The notes under the pieces are model-generated. The model ran no database searches, was not told where the DNA came from, and saw only the letters and a list, made by a program, of their open reading frames with translations. DNA of 64,000 bases from Haloactinomyces albus (lineage in GTDB: Bacteria; Actinomycetota; Actinomycetes; Mycobacteriales; Pseudonocardiaceae). The stretch lies in NCBI RefSeq assembly GCF_031458135.1, contig NZ_JAVDXW010000001.1:620001-684000 (forward strand), given 5' to 3'. Position numbers and translations under genes: made by a program. The first letter of the stretch is position 1, and each line of letters opens with the position of its first letter. Positions 1 through 7,023 of this stretch are shown piece by piece.

Positions 1-543
1 ATGGTCACGAATCTCCCCAATTGCCTTAGCTGCATCATGAATACCATACTGGACCATAAATTCGATGCCGTGCCACACTTCATAGTCTAGCTCATATTCA
101 AGTTCATGACGCGCTCTAGGGGGTCTTCCAGGTTTCTCATAGAACACGGCCTTCGCATGATGACTATCTGGAAGATCCACACCATTGCGGCTAATTCCAC
201 TATCCCAAAAGCAGCGCCACTCTTGCTGCGGAACAAGCGTCTTGATGGTCTTAGGCACGTGTACTGGCTCGGTATCGTTACCGCTACCTGAGCTCCGCAC
301 TAGTGGCGGGTCGAAGGTGACTTCAACGTCATACGCCACTGTATGACCGAAATTCTTTATCACTAAATCGATCACTTGTTGAGAAACGGGACTTATGTCC
401 ATATAAACCGCTATATACGGTTGAGCCTGCTCTTTTCTGAGTTTTCTCGCTTCGCCAGCTTGCCAAAAGGCAACCCCCGCTGCCACAATAGCAACAAGAG
501 CCGTAGCACAAGATCCGACAGCTGACCATACCTGCGGGTTCAT
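1..543 (-). CDS. Membrane-anchored hypothetical protein, C-terminus beyond the window
   Basis: An open frame starts at ATG 543 and stays open for 181 codons to the window edge. The N-terminus (MNPQVWSAVGSCATALVAIV) forms one hydrophobic segment at about residues 5-27, followed by a basic RKLRKEQ stretch. This suggests a single membrane anchor with the rest in the cytoplasm. The soluble part has a beta-rich stretch around residues 42-75 (AVYMDISPVSQQVIDLVIKN, then FGHTVAYDVEVTF) of the kind seen in small membrane proteins of mobile elements. Codon use is AT-richer than in the chromosome to the right. I recognise no family. It lies 20 bases downstream of the NUDIX gene on the same strand and may be co-transcribed. 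Confidence 0.7.
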   Translation of the reverse strand, partial: MNPQVWSAVGSCATALVAIVAAGVAFWQAGEARKLRKEQAQPYIAVYMDISPVSQQVIDLVIKNFGHTVAYDVEVTFDPPLVRSSGSGNDTEPVHVPKTIKTLVPQQEWRCFWDSGISRNGVDLPDSHHAKAVFYEKPGRPPRARHELEYELDYEVWHGIEFMVQYGIHDAAKAIGEIRDH

Positions 544-563
544 AGAACCTATCTAACCTCTTC

Positions 564-1115
564 TCAGTTTTCCCGAAAAGCAAGGTAATGCAGGATAGCG
601 ACAAGCGTCCCTGAGTTGACGATCTGCCCGGAGGAAACCAGCTTCCGCATTTCCTTGACTGGAACCCAGGTGAACTTGCCCTCGTTCAATTCCACGGTAT
701 CGGCTACTCGCTCAACGCCTCGCGCCAGGTAGACGTAGTGGGGGTTCGTCACGGTCCCGATCATGGGCTCGAACGTCACGAGGTGCTCCATCGAGCGCGG
801 GCGGTAGCCTGTTTCCTCTTCGAGTTCGCGCGCTGCTGTGGTACTGGCAGGCTCGTCCTCGTTCAGCAGACCGCCGGGAAGTTCATAGTTCCACACGTCC
901 GAAACGAAGCGATGACGGTACGCGAGCAAGGCGTGTTGTTCCTCATCATCCAGCACCAGCATCATCGCGGCCGGGGGGAGCCAGACCTTGTGATGCTCGA
1001 AGCGCTCACCAGAGGGAACCGTGATGTCAGCCATCCCGACGCTGACCCACTCGCTCTCATAGATCGTCCGCTCATCGTGTACGAGCCACTCACCGTGCTT
1101 CTCAGGATGGTCCAT
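564..1115 (-). CDS. NUDIX hydrolase (Pif-like)
   Basis: This 183-residue protein hydrolyses a nucleoside diphosphate linked to another group, if it follows its family. The NUDIX box is intact: G82 with five residues to E88, seven residues, then RELEEETGY from R96, which supplies the metal-binding glutamates. The fold around it (GERFEHHKVWLPPAAMMLVL, YELPGG) resembles ADP-ribose pyrophosphatases. The start is ATG 1115, 26 bases after the GntR gene ends, so the two probably form one transcript. In pSAM2-type elements a NUDIX protein (Pif) next to a GntR repressor blocks redundant conjugal transfer. That role is inferred here from the neighbour, and the substrate cannot be read from the sequence. 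Confidence 0.85.
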   Translation of the reverse strand: MDHPEKHGEWLVHDERTIYESEWVSVGMADITVPSGERFEHHKVWLPPAAMMLVLDDEEQHALLAYRHRFVSDVWNYELPGGLLNEDEPASTTAARELEEETGYRPRSMEHLVTFEPMIGTVTNPHYVYLARGVERVADTVELNEGKFTWVPVKEMRKLVSSGQIVNSGTLVAILHYLAFREN

Positions 1116-1141
1116 CTGGCTGCTTCCCTACCGATCCACCG

Positions 1142-1639
1142 CTATGCGGTTGCGTCGCTGTCCGGCTGTGCCACGAACGCGCCAGCCCCGTGCCGAATGA
1201 CGATCGTGCCCTCGTCCTCCAGTAAGCGGTAGGCGCGGCGGACCGTATTCCGCGAGACACCGTGTTCCTCCTGCAGACGTGCCTCGCTCGGGAGCGGCAT
1301 CGCGGGCTGAAACTCCCCAGCCTCGATGCGTTCCCTCAGCGTCGCAGCGAGGCGTTCGTACGCCGTTGTCGCGCTCACAGAGGAAGCGTGACCAGCTACC
1401 CGACGACCGTGACCAGGCAGGACCTCCACGAGCCCAGCCTCTTCCAGCACCTCAAGCGCAGCCCGCACCGTGTTCCGAGCGACCGCGTGCTCACGAGCCA
1501 GGCTCGGCTCCGAAGGCAGCAGCGTTCCCGGCGCGTAGTGCCCAGCCTCAATCTGCTGCTCCAGCTCCGCCGCGATCAGGCGGTACGTCCCTCGCTCAGC
1601 CACACGCATCCTATCGTTGGTGCCGCAATGCGCCGCCAT
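1142..1639 (-). CDS. GntR-type regulator with two winged-helix domains and no effector domain
   Basis: The 165 residues hold two similar winged helix-turn-helix units, about residues 17-84 and 93-158. Each has the GntR signature: LPSEPSLAREHAVARNTVRA in the first and LPSEARLQEEHGVSRNTVRR in the second. No FCD, UTRA or aminotransferase domain follows, so no small-molecule pocket is evident. Tandem HTH GntR proteins of this kind are common in integrative elements of actinomycetes, where the KorSA type represses replication and transfer genes. ATG 1639 has AAGG seven bases upstream; ATG 1609 is a possible alternative. It lies upstream of the NUDIX gene on the same strand and probably controls that operon. 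Confidence 0.85.
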   Translation of the reverse strand: MAAHCGTNDRMRVAERGTYRLIAAELEQQIEAGHYAPGTLLPSEPSLAREHAVARNTVRAALEVLEEAGLVEVLPGHGRRVAGHASSVSATTAYERLAATLRERIEAGEFQPAMPLPSEARLQEEHGVSRNTVRRAYRLLEDEGTIVIRHGAGAFVAQPDSDATA

Positions 1640-1723
1640 CTCGACGCCTTGTGTATGTCTAGGCTACCGGCTGCCGGACGACATCTTTCCCCGATCCCAC
1701 CGATACGCCAACCGGTCTCCAAC

Positions 1724-2821
1724 TTAGTCGATCAACTTGTTTGCCGGAAAGTAGCATTGTCCCGTCTCGTTTGCGTGTCGCTTTTTCCGTCGCAACATGG
1801 TGTCCAATCGGACACGCTGCTCAAGTACACAGATTAGATCCATGCCGTCCATTGTCATAAATGGCGTACTCCGGCTGTACTTGTCAAGTATTCCGCGACT
1901 AAAGCCTCCAATGCTTACAAACAGGCCGAGGGCATTCTTTCCCTTCTGTCGAACTTTTTCTGCGAAATGATCTGCTTCTTTTACTTCAATTGGGCCCTGT
2001 GTCCATTTGGCCTCAACAATGTAATCGTCAGTATCGAAGCTAAAAGCGCCGTCGATCTGCTCCCAATTAACTACATATGACAATCGCGGCTGGAGATCGA
2101 ACAGATCAAACAGTCGATTCAAAAAGACTTCAAACTGACGACCGCGCTCTTGCGGCTGTTCATTCTTTCCAGACAAGGAGTAGAAATCGCTGTTTAGATC
2201 TGCTAGGTCACCGGCGAATTTCCGCTGCAACTCCGCGTGCTTCGCATGCTCCGTACGTTCAGCGGCTACTCGCTCACGTTCCATGATTAGCTCTTCATAC
2301 ACCCGGGTCTGATCTTTGAGTTGGGTAACTGCAGTCTGCGCCTTCTTGACCCAATATTCGCCGTCTTCGAGATGCTGAAGTTCGTGAAATGAAGAAGTAT
2401 TAGCAACTTCCAACATGAGCTTCAGAGTGGCCGATTGATATGAATCTTCAGTACGCATGAGGCGACCAACGACTTCGTCTGCAACTTCTCGTTTACTTAG
2501 ATCGAAATCAACGCCATAAAGCAATTCTGGATGGTCACGTAGCGCAGTTGTCAAGTACTGCCTGAAGCTTCTCTTGTACCAGACAATAACCGGCAAAGCG
2601 TCACGTAGCGCTTGATACGCGGACGCCGAGATGCGCCTTTGCGAACCTGGACTCAAGTTCGACCTCCTACCGCCCCTGCTGGTCTCCGCGAGACCCTCCG
2701 GCAACCCTCTATCACCGTCGAGGTACCTGATGAACACAGCATCCCGCTTGATAGCGCTCGGGAGCGAGCTGAACAGGTCACCCACACGTTCAGCATGGAC
2801 CATCGCGAGCGAGTTGACCAT
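1724..2821 (-). CDS. Restriction-endonuclease-like (PD-(D/E)xK) protein with coiled-coil N-terminal half
   Basis: From ATG 2821 the product has 365 residues; an earlier ATG at 2869 adds 16. The C-terminal part reads like a type IV/Mrr-type nuclease: RGRQFEVFLNRLF, then QIDGAFSF and YIVEAKW. This gives E231, D257 and E270-x-K272 as the likely PD-(D/E)xK metal site. The N-terminal 160 residues match nothing I know. Residues about 165-205 are charged and helical (RVYEELIMERERVAAERTEH), a probable coiled coil. Codon third positions are AT-rich compared with chromosomal genes, pointing to transfer. It sits between the att-like tRNA fragment and the GntR gene and probably acts in defence against foreign DNA; that role is inference. 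Confidence 0.75.
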   Translation of the reverse strand: MVNSLAMVHAERVGDLFSSLPSAIKRDAVFIRYLDGDRGLPEGLAETSRGGRRSNLSPGSQRRISASAYQALRDALPVIVWYKRSFRQYLTTALRDHPELLYGVDFDLSKREVADEVVGRLMRTEDSYQSATLKLMLEVANTSSFHELQHLEDGEYWVKKAQTAVTQLKDQTRVYEELIMERERVAAERTEHAKHAELQRKFAGDLADLNSDFYSLSGKNEQPQERGRQFEVFLNRLFDLFDLQPRLSYVVNWEQIDGAFSFDTDDYIVEAKWTQGPIEVKEADHFAEKVRQKGKNALGLFVSIGGFSRGILDKYSRSTPFMTMDGMDLICVLEQRVRLDTMLRRKKRHANETGQCYFPANKLID

Positions 2822-2893
2822 GGTGTCACGGCCAATACACGGACAAATGGCGCCGCACCACACCATCACCGCAAGTCATAGCCATGATCGCAG

Positions 2894-2942
2894 ATGGACT
2901 CAAAATCCGTGTAGTGTCAGTTCGAATCTGACCGGGGGCACC
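2894..2942 (+). tRNA. 3' half of a tRNA gene (loop reads CAA, Leu), probable attachment-site copy
   Basis: The anticodon stem is ATGGA/TCCGT (2894-2898, 2906-2910) around loop CTCAAAA, giving CAA at 34-36. A five-base variable loop follows (2911-2915). The T arm is GTCAG-TTCGAAT-CTGAC (2916-2932), and the acceptor strand is CGGGGGC plus A at 2940. No matching GCCCCCG strand or D arm exists upstream, so this is not a whole tRNA gene. A lone 3' half is what an integrase leaves at the far end of an element inserted in a tRNA gene. The short variable loop is unexpected for a leucine tRNA, so the amino acid is uncertain. Confidence 0.65.
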
Positions 2943-3098
2943 CTCTCTCACCACCCTGAAACGGCCGCTGGCCTGCGAAGAAGCAACGAGCGGCCGATCA
3001 AGGCTTCCGCGACTGCATCCGGCGCGATGCGGGCTCGTACGAGTGTTCACGGCACAGACACGCAGCACCGATGAGTTTTGCTCGCTTGTCCGGTCTAC

Positions 3099-3505
3099 AT
3101 GGCCATGACTGATTTGCGAACTCCGACAACCCTCACCAACCTCGGCGTGGTCATGTTCACCGTCGCCGACCAGGACGCGGCTCTGGCCTTTTACACCGAA
3201 AAGCTCGGCTTCGAGGTGCGCAGCGACACCCGCTTCGGTGCGCACGCTGGCTGGAGGTGGCCCCGCCCGGCTCACGGGCGCGGCTGGCACTCAACCCGTC
3301 AATGGGCGGTGGCAAGCCCGGCGGCAGCGGAATCGGAGTGGAGACTCCGGACGTGCTGGGCGAACACAAGCGCCTCAGCAGCATCGGCGGCATCGACCTC
3401 GACCCGGAGCCGATGCACACGCCCGGCGCCCCGCTCCTGTTCATGCTGCGGGACCCCGACGGCAACCACATCGCCGTCGTGGAGGAGCCACCCACACCCG
3501 CGTAG
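3099..3505 (+). pseudogene. VOC (glyoxalase/bleomycin-resistance) family gene with a frameshift
   Basis: The N-terminal half is read in one frame from ATG 3099 or 3105 (TNLGVVMFTVADQDAALAFY, TEKLGFEVRSDTRFG). The C-terminal half continues in another frame from about 3245 (RWLEVAPPGSRARLALNP to LLFMLRDPDGNHIAVVEEP). Joined, they form one complete VOC protein of about 130 residues with the usual ending DPDGNH. The frame changes between 3235 and 3250, where one base appears lost or two gained. It may be a real inactivating mutation or a sequencing error. The gene lies just outside the tRNA fragment and is the first chromosome-like gene. Confidence 0.75.
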
Positions 3506-3618
3506 CGCGTCGGAGGCCGGGGAGGTCTCCGACGTCCGGACAGTTCTGACCCCTCAAGGATGCGGCGCCTCCCGCACAGCCCTTGCGCTGCGCGGGAGGA
3601 CCGGTTTCCGGGAAAACT

Positions 3619-4347
3619 TCAGCAGCATCCGTCGCCGCGCCAGGCTTCGCGGCCTTCCTTGACCGCCACCGCGGCGATCACCAACGCGACGAGGGGATCG
3701 GCCCAGGACCAACCGAACAGGCTGTTGAGCAGCAGGCCGACCAGCAACACCCCGGAGAGATAGGTGCACAGCAGGGTCTGCTTGGAATCGGCGACCGCGC
3801 TGGCCGAGCCCAGTTGACGCCCCGTCCAGCGTTGGGCATAGGACAAGCCGGGCATGATCACCAGCGATAGCGCGGCCAGCACGATACCCACCGTCGACGG
3901 TTCGGCGCTGCCGCTGCCGACCAGGGAGCGCACGGATTCGACGGTGACGTAGGCCGCCAGGGCGAAGAACGACACCGCGATGACCCGCAGTGCGACGCGC
4001 TCGCGTGCTTCGGGGTCACGGCCGGTGAACTGCCAGGCCACTGCCGCCGCCGAGGCCACCTCGATCACCGAGTCCAGCCCGAACCCGATCAACGCGGTCG
4101 ACGAGGCCGCCATCCCCGCCGAGAGCGCCACGATCGCCTCGATCACGTTGTAGGTGATCGTGGCCGCGACCAGCAGCCGGATCCGCCGGGACAGCACCGC
4201 CCGGCGCGAGGCATCCGGCTGCGCCGCCGTCTCGACGGGCCGTGCCGGAGAATCCGACGACGGGGCCGGGCCACAACACCCGTCCGCGCACCCCGCATCG
4301 GCAGCAGCATCCACGTCCGCTTCCTGCCGCGACGAAGCCTCGGTCAT
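3619..4347 (-). CDS. Cation diffusion facilitator-like efflux transporter
   Basis: The 242-residue membrane protein has about five to six hydrophobic helices beginning near residue 55 (LLVAATITYNVIEAIVALSA) and a TM2 motif GFGLDSVIEV typical of the CDF cation transporter superfamily. It lacks the usual large cytoplasmic C-terminal domain. Instead both ends carry cysteines: C20, C24 and C25 in the N-terminal tail and a final DGCC, which could bind soft metals. Its ATG overlaps the stop of the upstream CmtR-like gene (4344-4347), so the two are co-translated. By context it should export cadmium, lead or a similar metal from the cytoplasm. The metal is inferred from the regulator. Confidence 0.8.
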   Translation of the reverse strand: MTEASSRQEADVDAAADAGCADGCCGPAPSSDSPARPVETAAQPDASRRAVLSRRIRLLVAATITYNVIEAIVALSAGMAASSTALIGFGLDSVIEVASAAAVAWQFTGRDPEARERVALRVIAVSFFALAAYVTVESVRSLVGSGSAEPSTVGIVLAALSLVIMPGLSYAQRWTGRQLGSASAVADSKQTLLCTYLSGVLLVGLLLNSLFGWSWADPLVALVIAAVAVKEGREAWRGDGCC

Positions 4348-4703
4348 GGTGCGCTCACCTCCCGTGCCGCCGTCGTCCCGGACGTCTCGTCCTGGGTGCA
4401 GGCCTCGGTCGGCTCCACGGCCAGCACGACCTGCACCAGCTCACGCAGCGCCTGAGCCAAGTGGGCATCGGCCAGTTCGTAGTGCACCTGCCGACCCTGG
4501 TACGTGGCCACCACCAGCCCGCAGCCGCGCAGACACGACAGGTGGTTCGACACGTTCGACCGGGTCAGACCGAGTTCCTCGGCGAGCCGACCCGGATAGT
4601 GCGCTCCGTCCAGCAGTCGCACCAGGATCCGGCAGCGCGTGGGATCGGCCAGCGCCCGCCCCAACCGGGCCAGCACCGCCTCCCGCGTCTCACACGTCAA
4701 CAT
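4344..4703 (-). CDS. cmtR: CmtR-type ArsR/SmtB metal-sensing repressor
   Basis: The 119-residue protein begins MLTCETREAVLARLGRALAD and has a winged helix with the recognition region LTRSNVSNHLSCLRGCGLVV. C57, C61 and C102 fall exactly where the cadmium/lead ligands of Mycobacterium tuberculosis CmtR lie, and the sequence around them is very similar to that protein. CmtR family members leave the operator when Cd(II) or Pb(II) binds. ATG 4703 is chosen because the family starts at MLTCE. An open frame further upstream lacks family similarity. The operator-like repeats at 4725-4760 sit directly upstream. The gene is translationally coupled to the efflux transporter. Confidence 0.93.
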   Translation of the reverse strand: MLTCETREAVLARLGRALADPTRCRILVRLLDGAHYPGRLAEELGLTRSNVSNHLSCLRGCGLVVATYQGRQVHYELADAHLAQALRELVQVVLAVEPTEACTQDETSGTTAAREVSAP

Positions 4704-4724
4704 GCACGCAACAATACAGCCAAC

Positions 4725-4760
4725 ACTGTAATACAGTCCAGGGTGAACTGTTCGGTTCAC
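4725..4760. promoter_or_regulatory. Two inverted repeats upstream of cmtR, probable operator
   Basis: ACTGTA-A-TACAGT (4725-4737) is a perfect 6-1-6 inverted repeat. It is followed by GTGAAC-TGTTCG-GTTCAC (4743-4760), a second perfect 6-6-6 repeat. Both lie 22-57 bases upstream of the cmtR start. The position fits an autoregulated ArsR-family operator; which of the two is bound cannot be read. Confidence 0.6.
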
Positions 4761-5077
4761 TGTGCCGGTGACCGGTCGAACACGTGTCGGGTAGCGATGT
4801 TCGCCCGAGCAGGCGGCATCGAAGAACTCTCCGCAAGAAACCACAGTCTCGAAGGAATGCCACGAAGCCGGATTCGATCGATGGTTCCGCTGGATCCGTC
4901 CGGCGAACTCACCTGCGACTGGCGCGACGGTGACCTCTGGTGACCTCGGATTTCGGGGTCTCGACTCCCGGCGCTCGAGCCGGGATCCGGCCTGCGGTAC
5001 CCGGAGCGGGCCGGATGCGTTCCCGTCATATCCGACCCGCACGGACGATCACGGCACCGTGTCGGCCACGGTGCTCG
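4761..5077. other. Intergenic stretch with no recognised feature
   Basis: These 317 bases lie between the cmtR promoter and the end of the old-yellow-enzyme gene. Short open frames exist on both strands, but none has a ribosome binding site plus a recognisable protein. I see no tRNA, riboswitch or insertion sequence end here. Confidence 0.4.
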
Positions 5078-7003
5078 CTACACCACCGGTTTGATCCGTG
5101 CGGCCAGTTGCCGGGCGGCGTCGTATCCACTCCGGATCGCGCTGAGCAGGGTCTCTCCCGATCCGCCTGCGGCACCCACTCGCACATGCGGTACGCCGCC
5201 CGGCACGAGCTCCGCCGCCGAGTCGTCGGTGCGCACGCCCTGGGAAACGAGCAGCGGCCCGGGTGCTTGCACCCACTCCTGCTCGCCCGCTTCGCTGCTG
5301 ACCAGCACCTGGCCCGCCTTGGCCAGCGTGATGCGCGAATTCAGCAGAACGCGCGTGGCGGGATTCTCCTGCAGTCGCGGAACGGCCAGGATCTTGGCGC
5401 GGCGCCCGGAGTCCGGTGCGATCTCGTGTTCGGCTCCGACCAGCAGCACCTTCGTTCCTCGACCGGCGAACGTGTCGGCGACCGTCATCGCCACCGTGTC
5501 GGCCCCCCAGATGGTGCAGGCCTCCGGCGCCGCAGTGCTCCCGTGTGCGCGGAGCCAGTCCCGGATGTCGAGTACCCGGGCTCCGTCGCCGGCTTCGATG
5601 CCCGCATCGGGAGGGACGCCTCCGGTGGCGAGGACGACGGCGTCCGGGGACTCGGCGGCCAGCCTCGACGCGGTGACTTCGGTGCCCGTACGGAGCGTGA
5701 TCCCCCACCTGTCGATCTCATCGGCGGACCAGTCCAGGAACCGGGAGAAGTCCGGTGTGGACTTCATGCTCGCCGCGATGCGCATGTCACCGCCGATCTC
5801 ACAGGAGGAGTCGAACACGGTGACGGCCGCACCGGCCACGGCCAACTCCCGAGCCGCCGTCAGCCCCGCAGGTCCGGCGCCGACCACCACGGTCCTCGCC
5901 GCCGAGGGCACCTCCGGTGCGGGAAGGGGAACTCGGCCACGTCCCGCAGTCGGGTTGACCGTGCATGCCACCTGCCCGGCACCGAGATTGTCGATGCAGA
6001 CATTGCACGCGATGCAGGGCCGGTAGCTACCGCCGGACAGGCAGGCCGCGGCGAACCGGGGATCGGCGTGCAGAGCACGCGCCAGGCTGACGAAGTCGGC
6101 CGTTCCCTCCTGCAGGGTCTTCTCGATGATCTCGGGACTGTTGAGCCGTCCGGCCATGCCGAGAGGTGTGCCCAAGGCGCGGTACCTGCCCGCGTAGTCG
6201 GCGAGCACCCCGGGCTGCCACTCCCCCGACTGCACGATCCACTCCCCCGCCTCGTAGCTGCCCGCGGACAGATCCAGGAAATCCACCTGATCGAGATGTG
6301 CCCGCGAGACGATGTCGAACGTCTGCTCCGCGGACAGCCCACCGGAAGATCCTTCGACCACCGACACGCGCACGCCCAGGGCCACATCGGGGGCAGCGGC
6401 GCGCACCGCGTCGATGACCAGGTTCAGGAACAGTTCCGGTTGTGCGAACTCGTCATCGCGGTGATTGCTCACCGGTGACATGAACTGGTGGACCAGGTAG
6501 CCGTGCGCGGCGTGAATGTTGAGCACGTCGATGCCGGCAGCAACGCAGCGAGCAGCCGCCGCGCCGTAGGCCCGCACGAGCTCGTAGCACTCCTCGGTGG
6601 TCAGCTCTCGCGGCATCTCGCCGCCCGCGGGGGAACACGGAACCGGCGAGGGAGCCACGTTCGGCAGGCCGGAAACTTTCGACTGGGCAGTGCGCCCGCC
6701 GTGGTTGAGCTCGCAGCAGAGCAGGGCGCCCTGTTCGTGGATGGCCTCGGCCAGCTCCCGGAGACCGTCGATGCAGGAGTCGTCGTGCGCCCCCAGCTGA
6801 TGGGTGCGGCCCTTGCCGTCGGCACGAACGTAGGTGGCCTCCGTCGTGACGAGCGCGATGCCCGCTTCGGCCCGCCGGACCAGGTAGTCCTTGTATTGCT
6901 CCGTGACATGCCCCGCCGTATCACAATAGTTGCGCTCCATGGGGGCCGAGGCGAGTCGATTGCGCAGCGTGCGCCCACCGAGCCTCAGTGGCCGGTCGGT
7001 CAT
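5078..7003 (-). CDS. NADH:flavin oxidoreductase of the 2,4-dienoyl-CoA reductase type (OYE barrel + FeS + Rossmann)
   Basis: The 641-residue protein has an N-terminal old-yellow-enzyme FMN barrel (PLRLGGRTLRNRLASAPM, residues about 1-340). A 4Fe-4S cysteine cluster follows (CIACNVC, then C in GQVACTVNP), and then a FAD/NAD(P) Rossmann module beginning VVVGAGPAGLTAAREL. This is the architecture of 2,4-dienoyl-CoA reductase and of several amine or N-methyl dehydrogenases. The substrate is unknown. ATG 7003 is used. A TTG at 7027, eight codons earlier, has a good AGGAG seven bases upstream and overlaps the previous stop (TTGA), so it may be the true start. It is the last gene of the YciI-ADH-flavoprotein-OYE operon. 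Confidence 0.88.
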   Translation of the reverse strand: MTDRPLRLGGRTLRNRLASAPMERNYCDTAGHVTEQYKDYLVRRAEAGIALVTTEATYVRADGKGRTHQLGAHDDSCIDGLRELAEAIHEQGALLCCELNHGGRTAQSKVSGLPNVAPSPVPCSPAGGEMPRELTTEECYELVRAYGAAAARCVAAGIDVLNIHAAHGYLVHQFMSPVSNHRDDEFAQPELFLNLVIDAVRAAAPDVALGVRVSVVEGSSGGLSAEQTFDIVSRAHLDQVDFLDLSAGSYEAGEWIVQSGEWQPGVLADYAGRYRALGTPLGMAGRLNSPEIIEKTLQEGTADFVSLARALHADPRFAAACLSGGSYRPCIACNVCIDNLGAGQVACTVNPTAGRGRVPLPAPEVPSAARTVVVGAGPAGLTAARELAVAGAAVTVFDSSCEIGGDMRIAASMKSTPDFSRFLDWSADEIDRWGITLRTGTEVTASRLAAESPDAVVLATGGVPPDAGIEAGDGARVLDIRDWLRAHGSTAAPEACTIWGADTVAMTVADTFAGRGTKVLLVGAEHEIAPDSGRRAKILAVPRLQENPATRVLLNSRITLAKAGQVLVSSEAGEQEWVQAPGPLLVSQGVRTDDSAAELVPGGVPHVRVGAAGGSGETLLSAIRSGYDAARQLAARIKPVV

Positions 7004-7023
7004 CCGGGAGCCGGTGGTCGAGG

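Larger units (their letters stand above)
1..2942. mobile_element. End of a putative integrative element bordered by a tRNA 3' half
   Basis: The stretch is clearly less GC-rich than the rest of the window. It carries a NUDIX hydrolase next to a tandem winged-helix GntR regulator, a pairing known from actinomycete integrative conjugative elements such as pSAM2 (Pif and KorSA). It also carries a restriction-type nuclease and a truncated membrane protein. It stops at 2942, where a tRNA 3' half lacks a 5' half, as expected where an element has inserted into the 3' end of a tRNA gene. Chromosome-like genes begin to the right. No integrase or replication gene is visible; these would lie left of position 1. 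The mobile reading is inference from gene content, composition and the tRNA fragment. Confidence 0.55.

Noticed and set aside
2826..3290. Minus-strand open frame across the tRNA fragment containing GQIRTDTTRILSP
   Set aside because: That peptide is the well-known false translation of a tRNA 3' end; the frame has no ribosome site or family and simply reads through the att-like fragment.
4940..6478. 512-codon plus-strand frame antisense to the OYE gene
   Set aside because: It mirrors third-position G/C bias of the real minus-strand gene and has low-complexity arginine-glycine composition without any domain.
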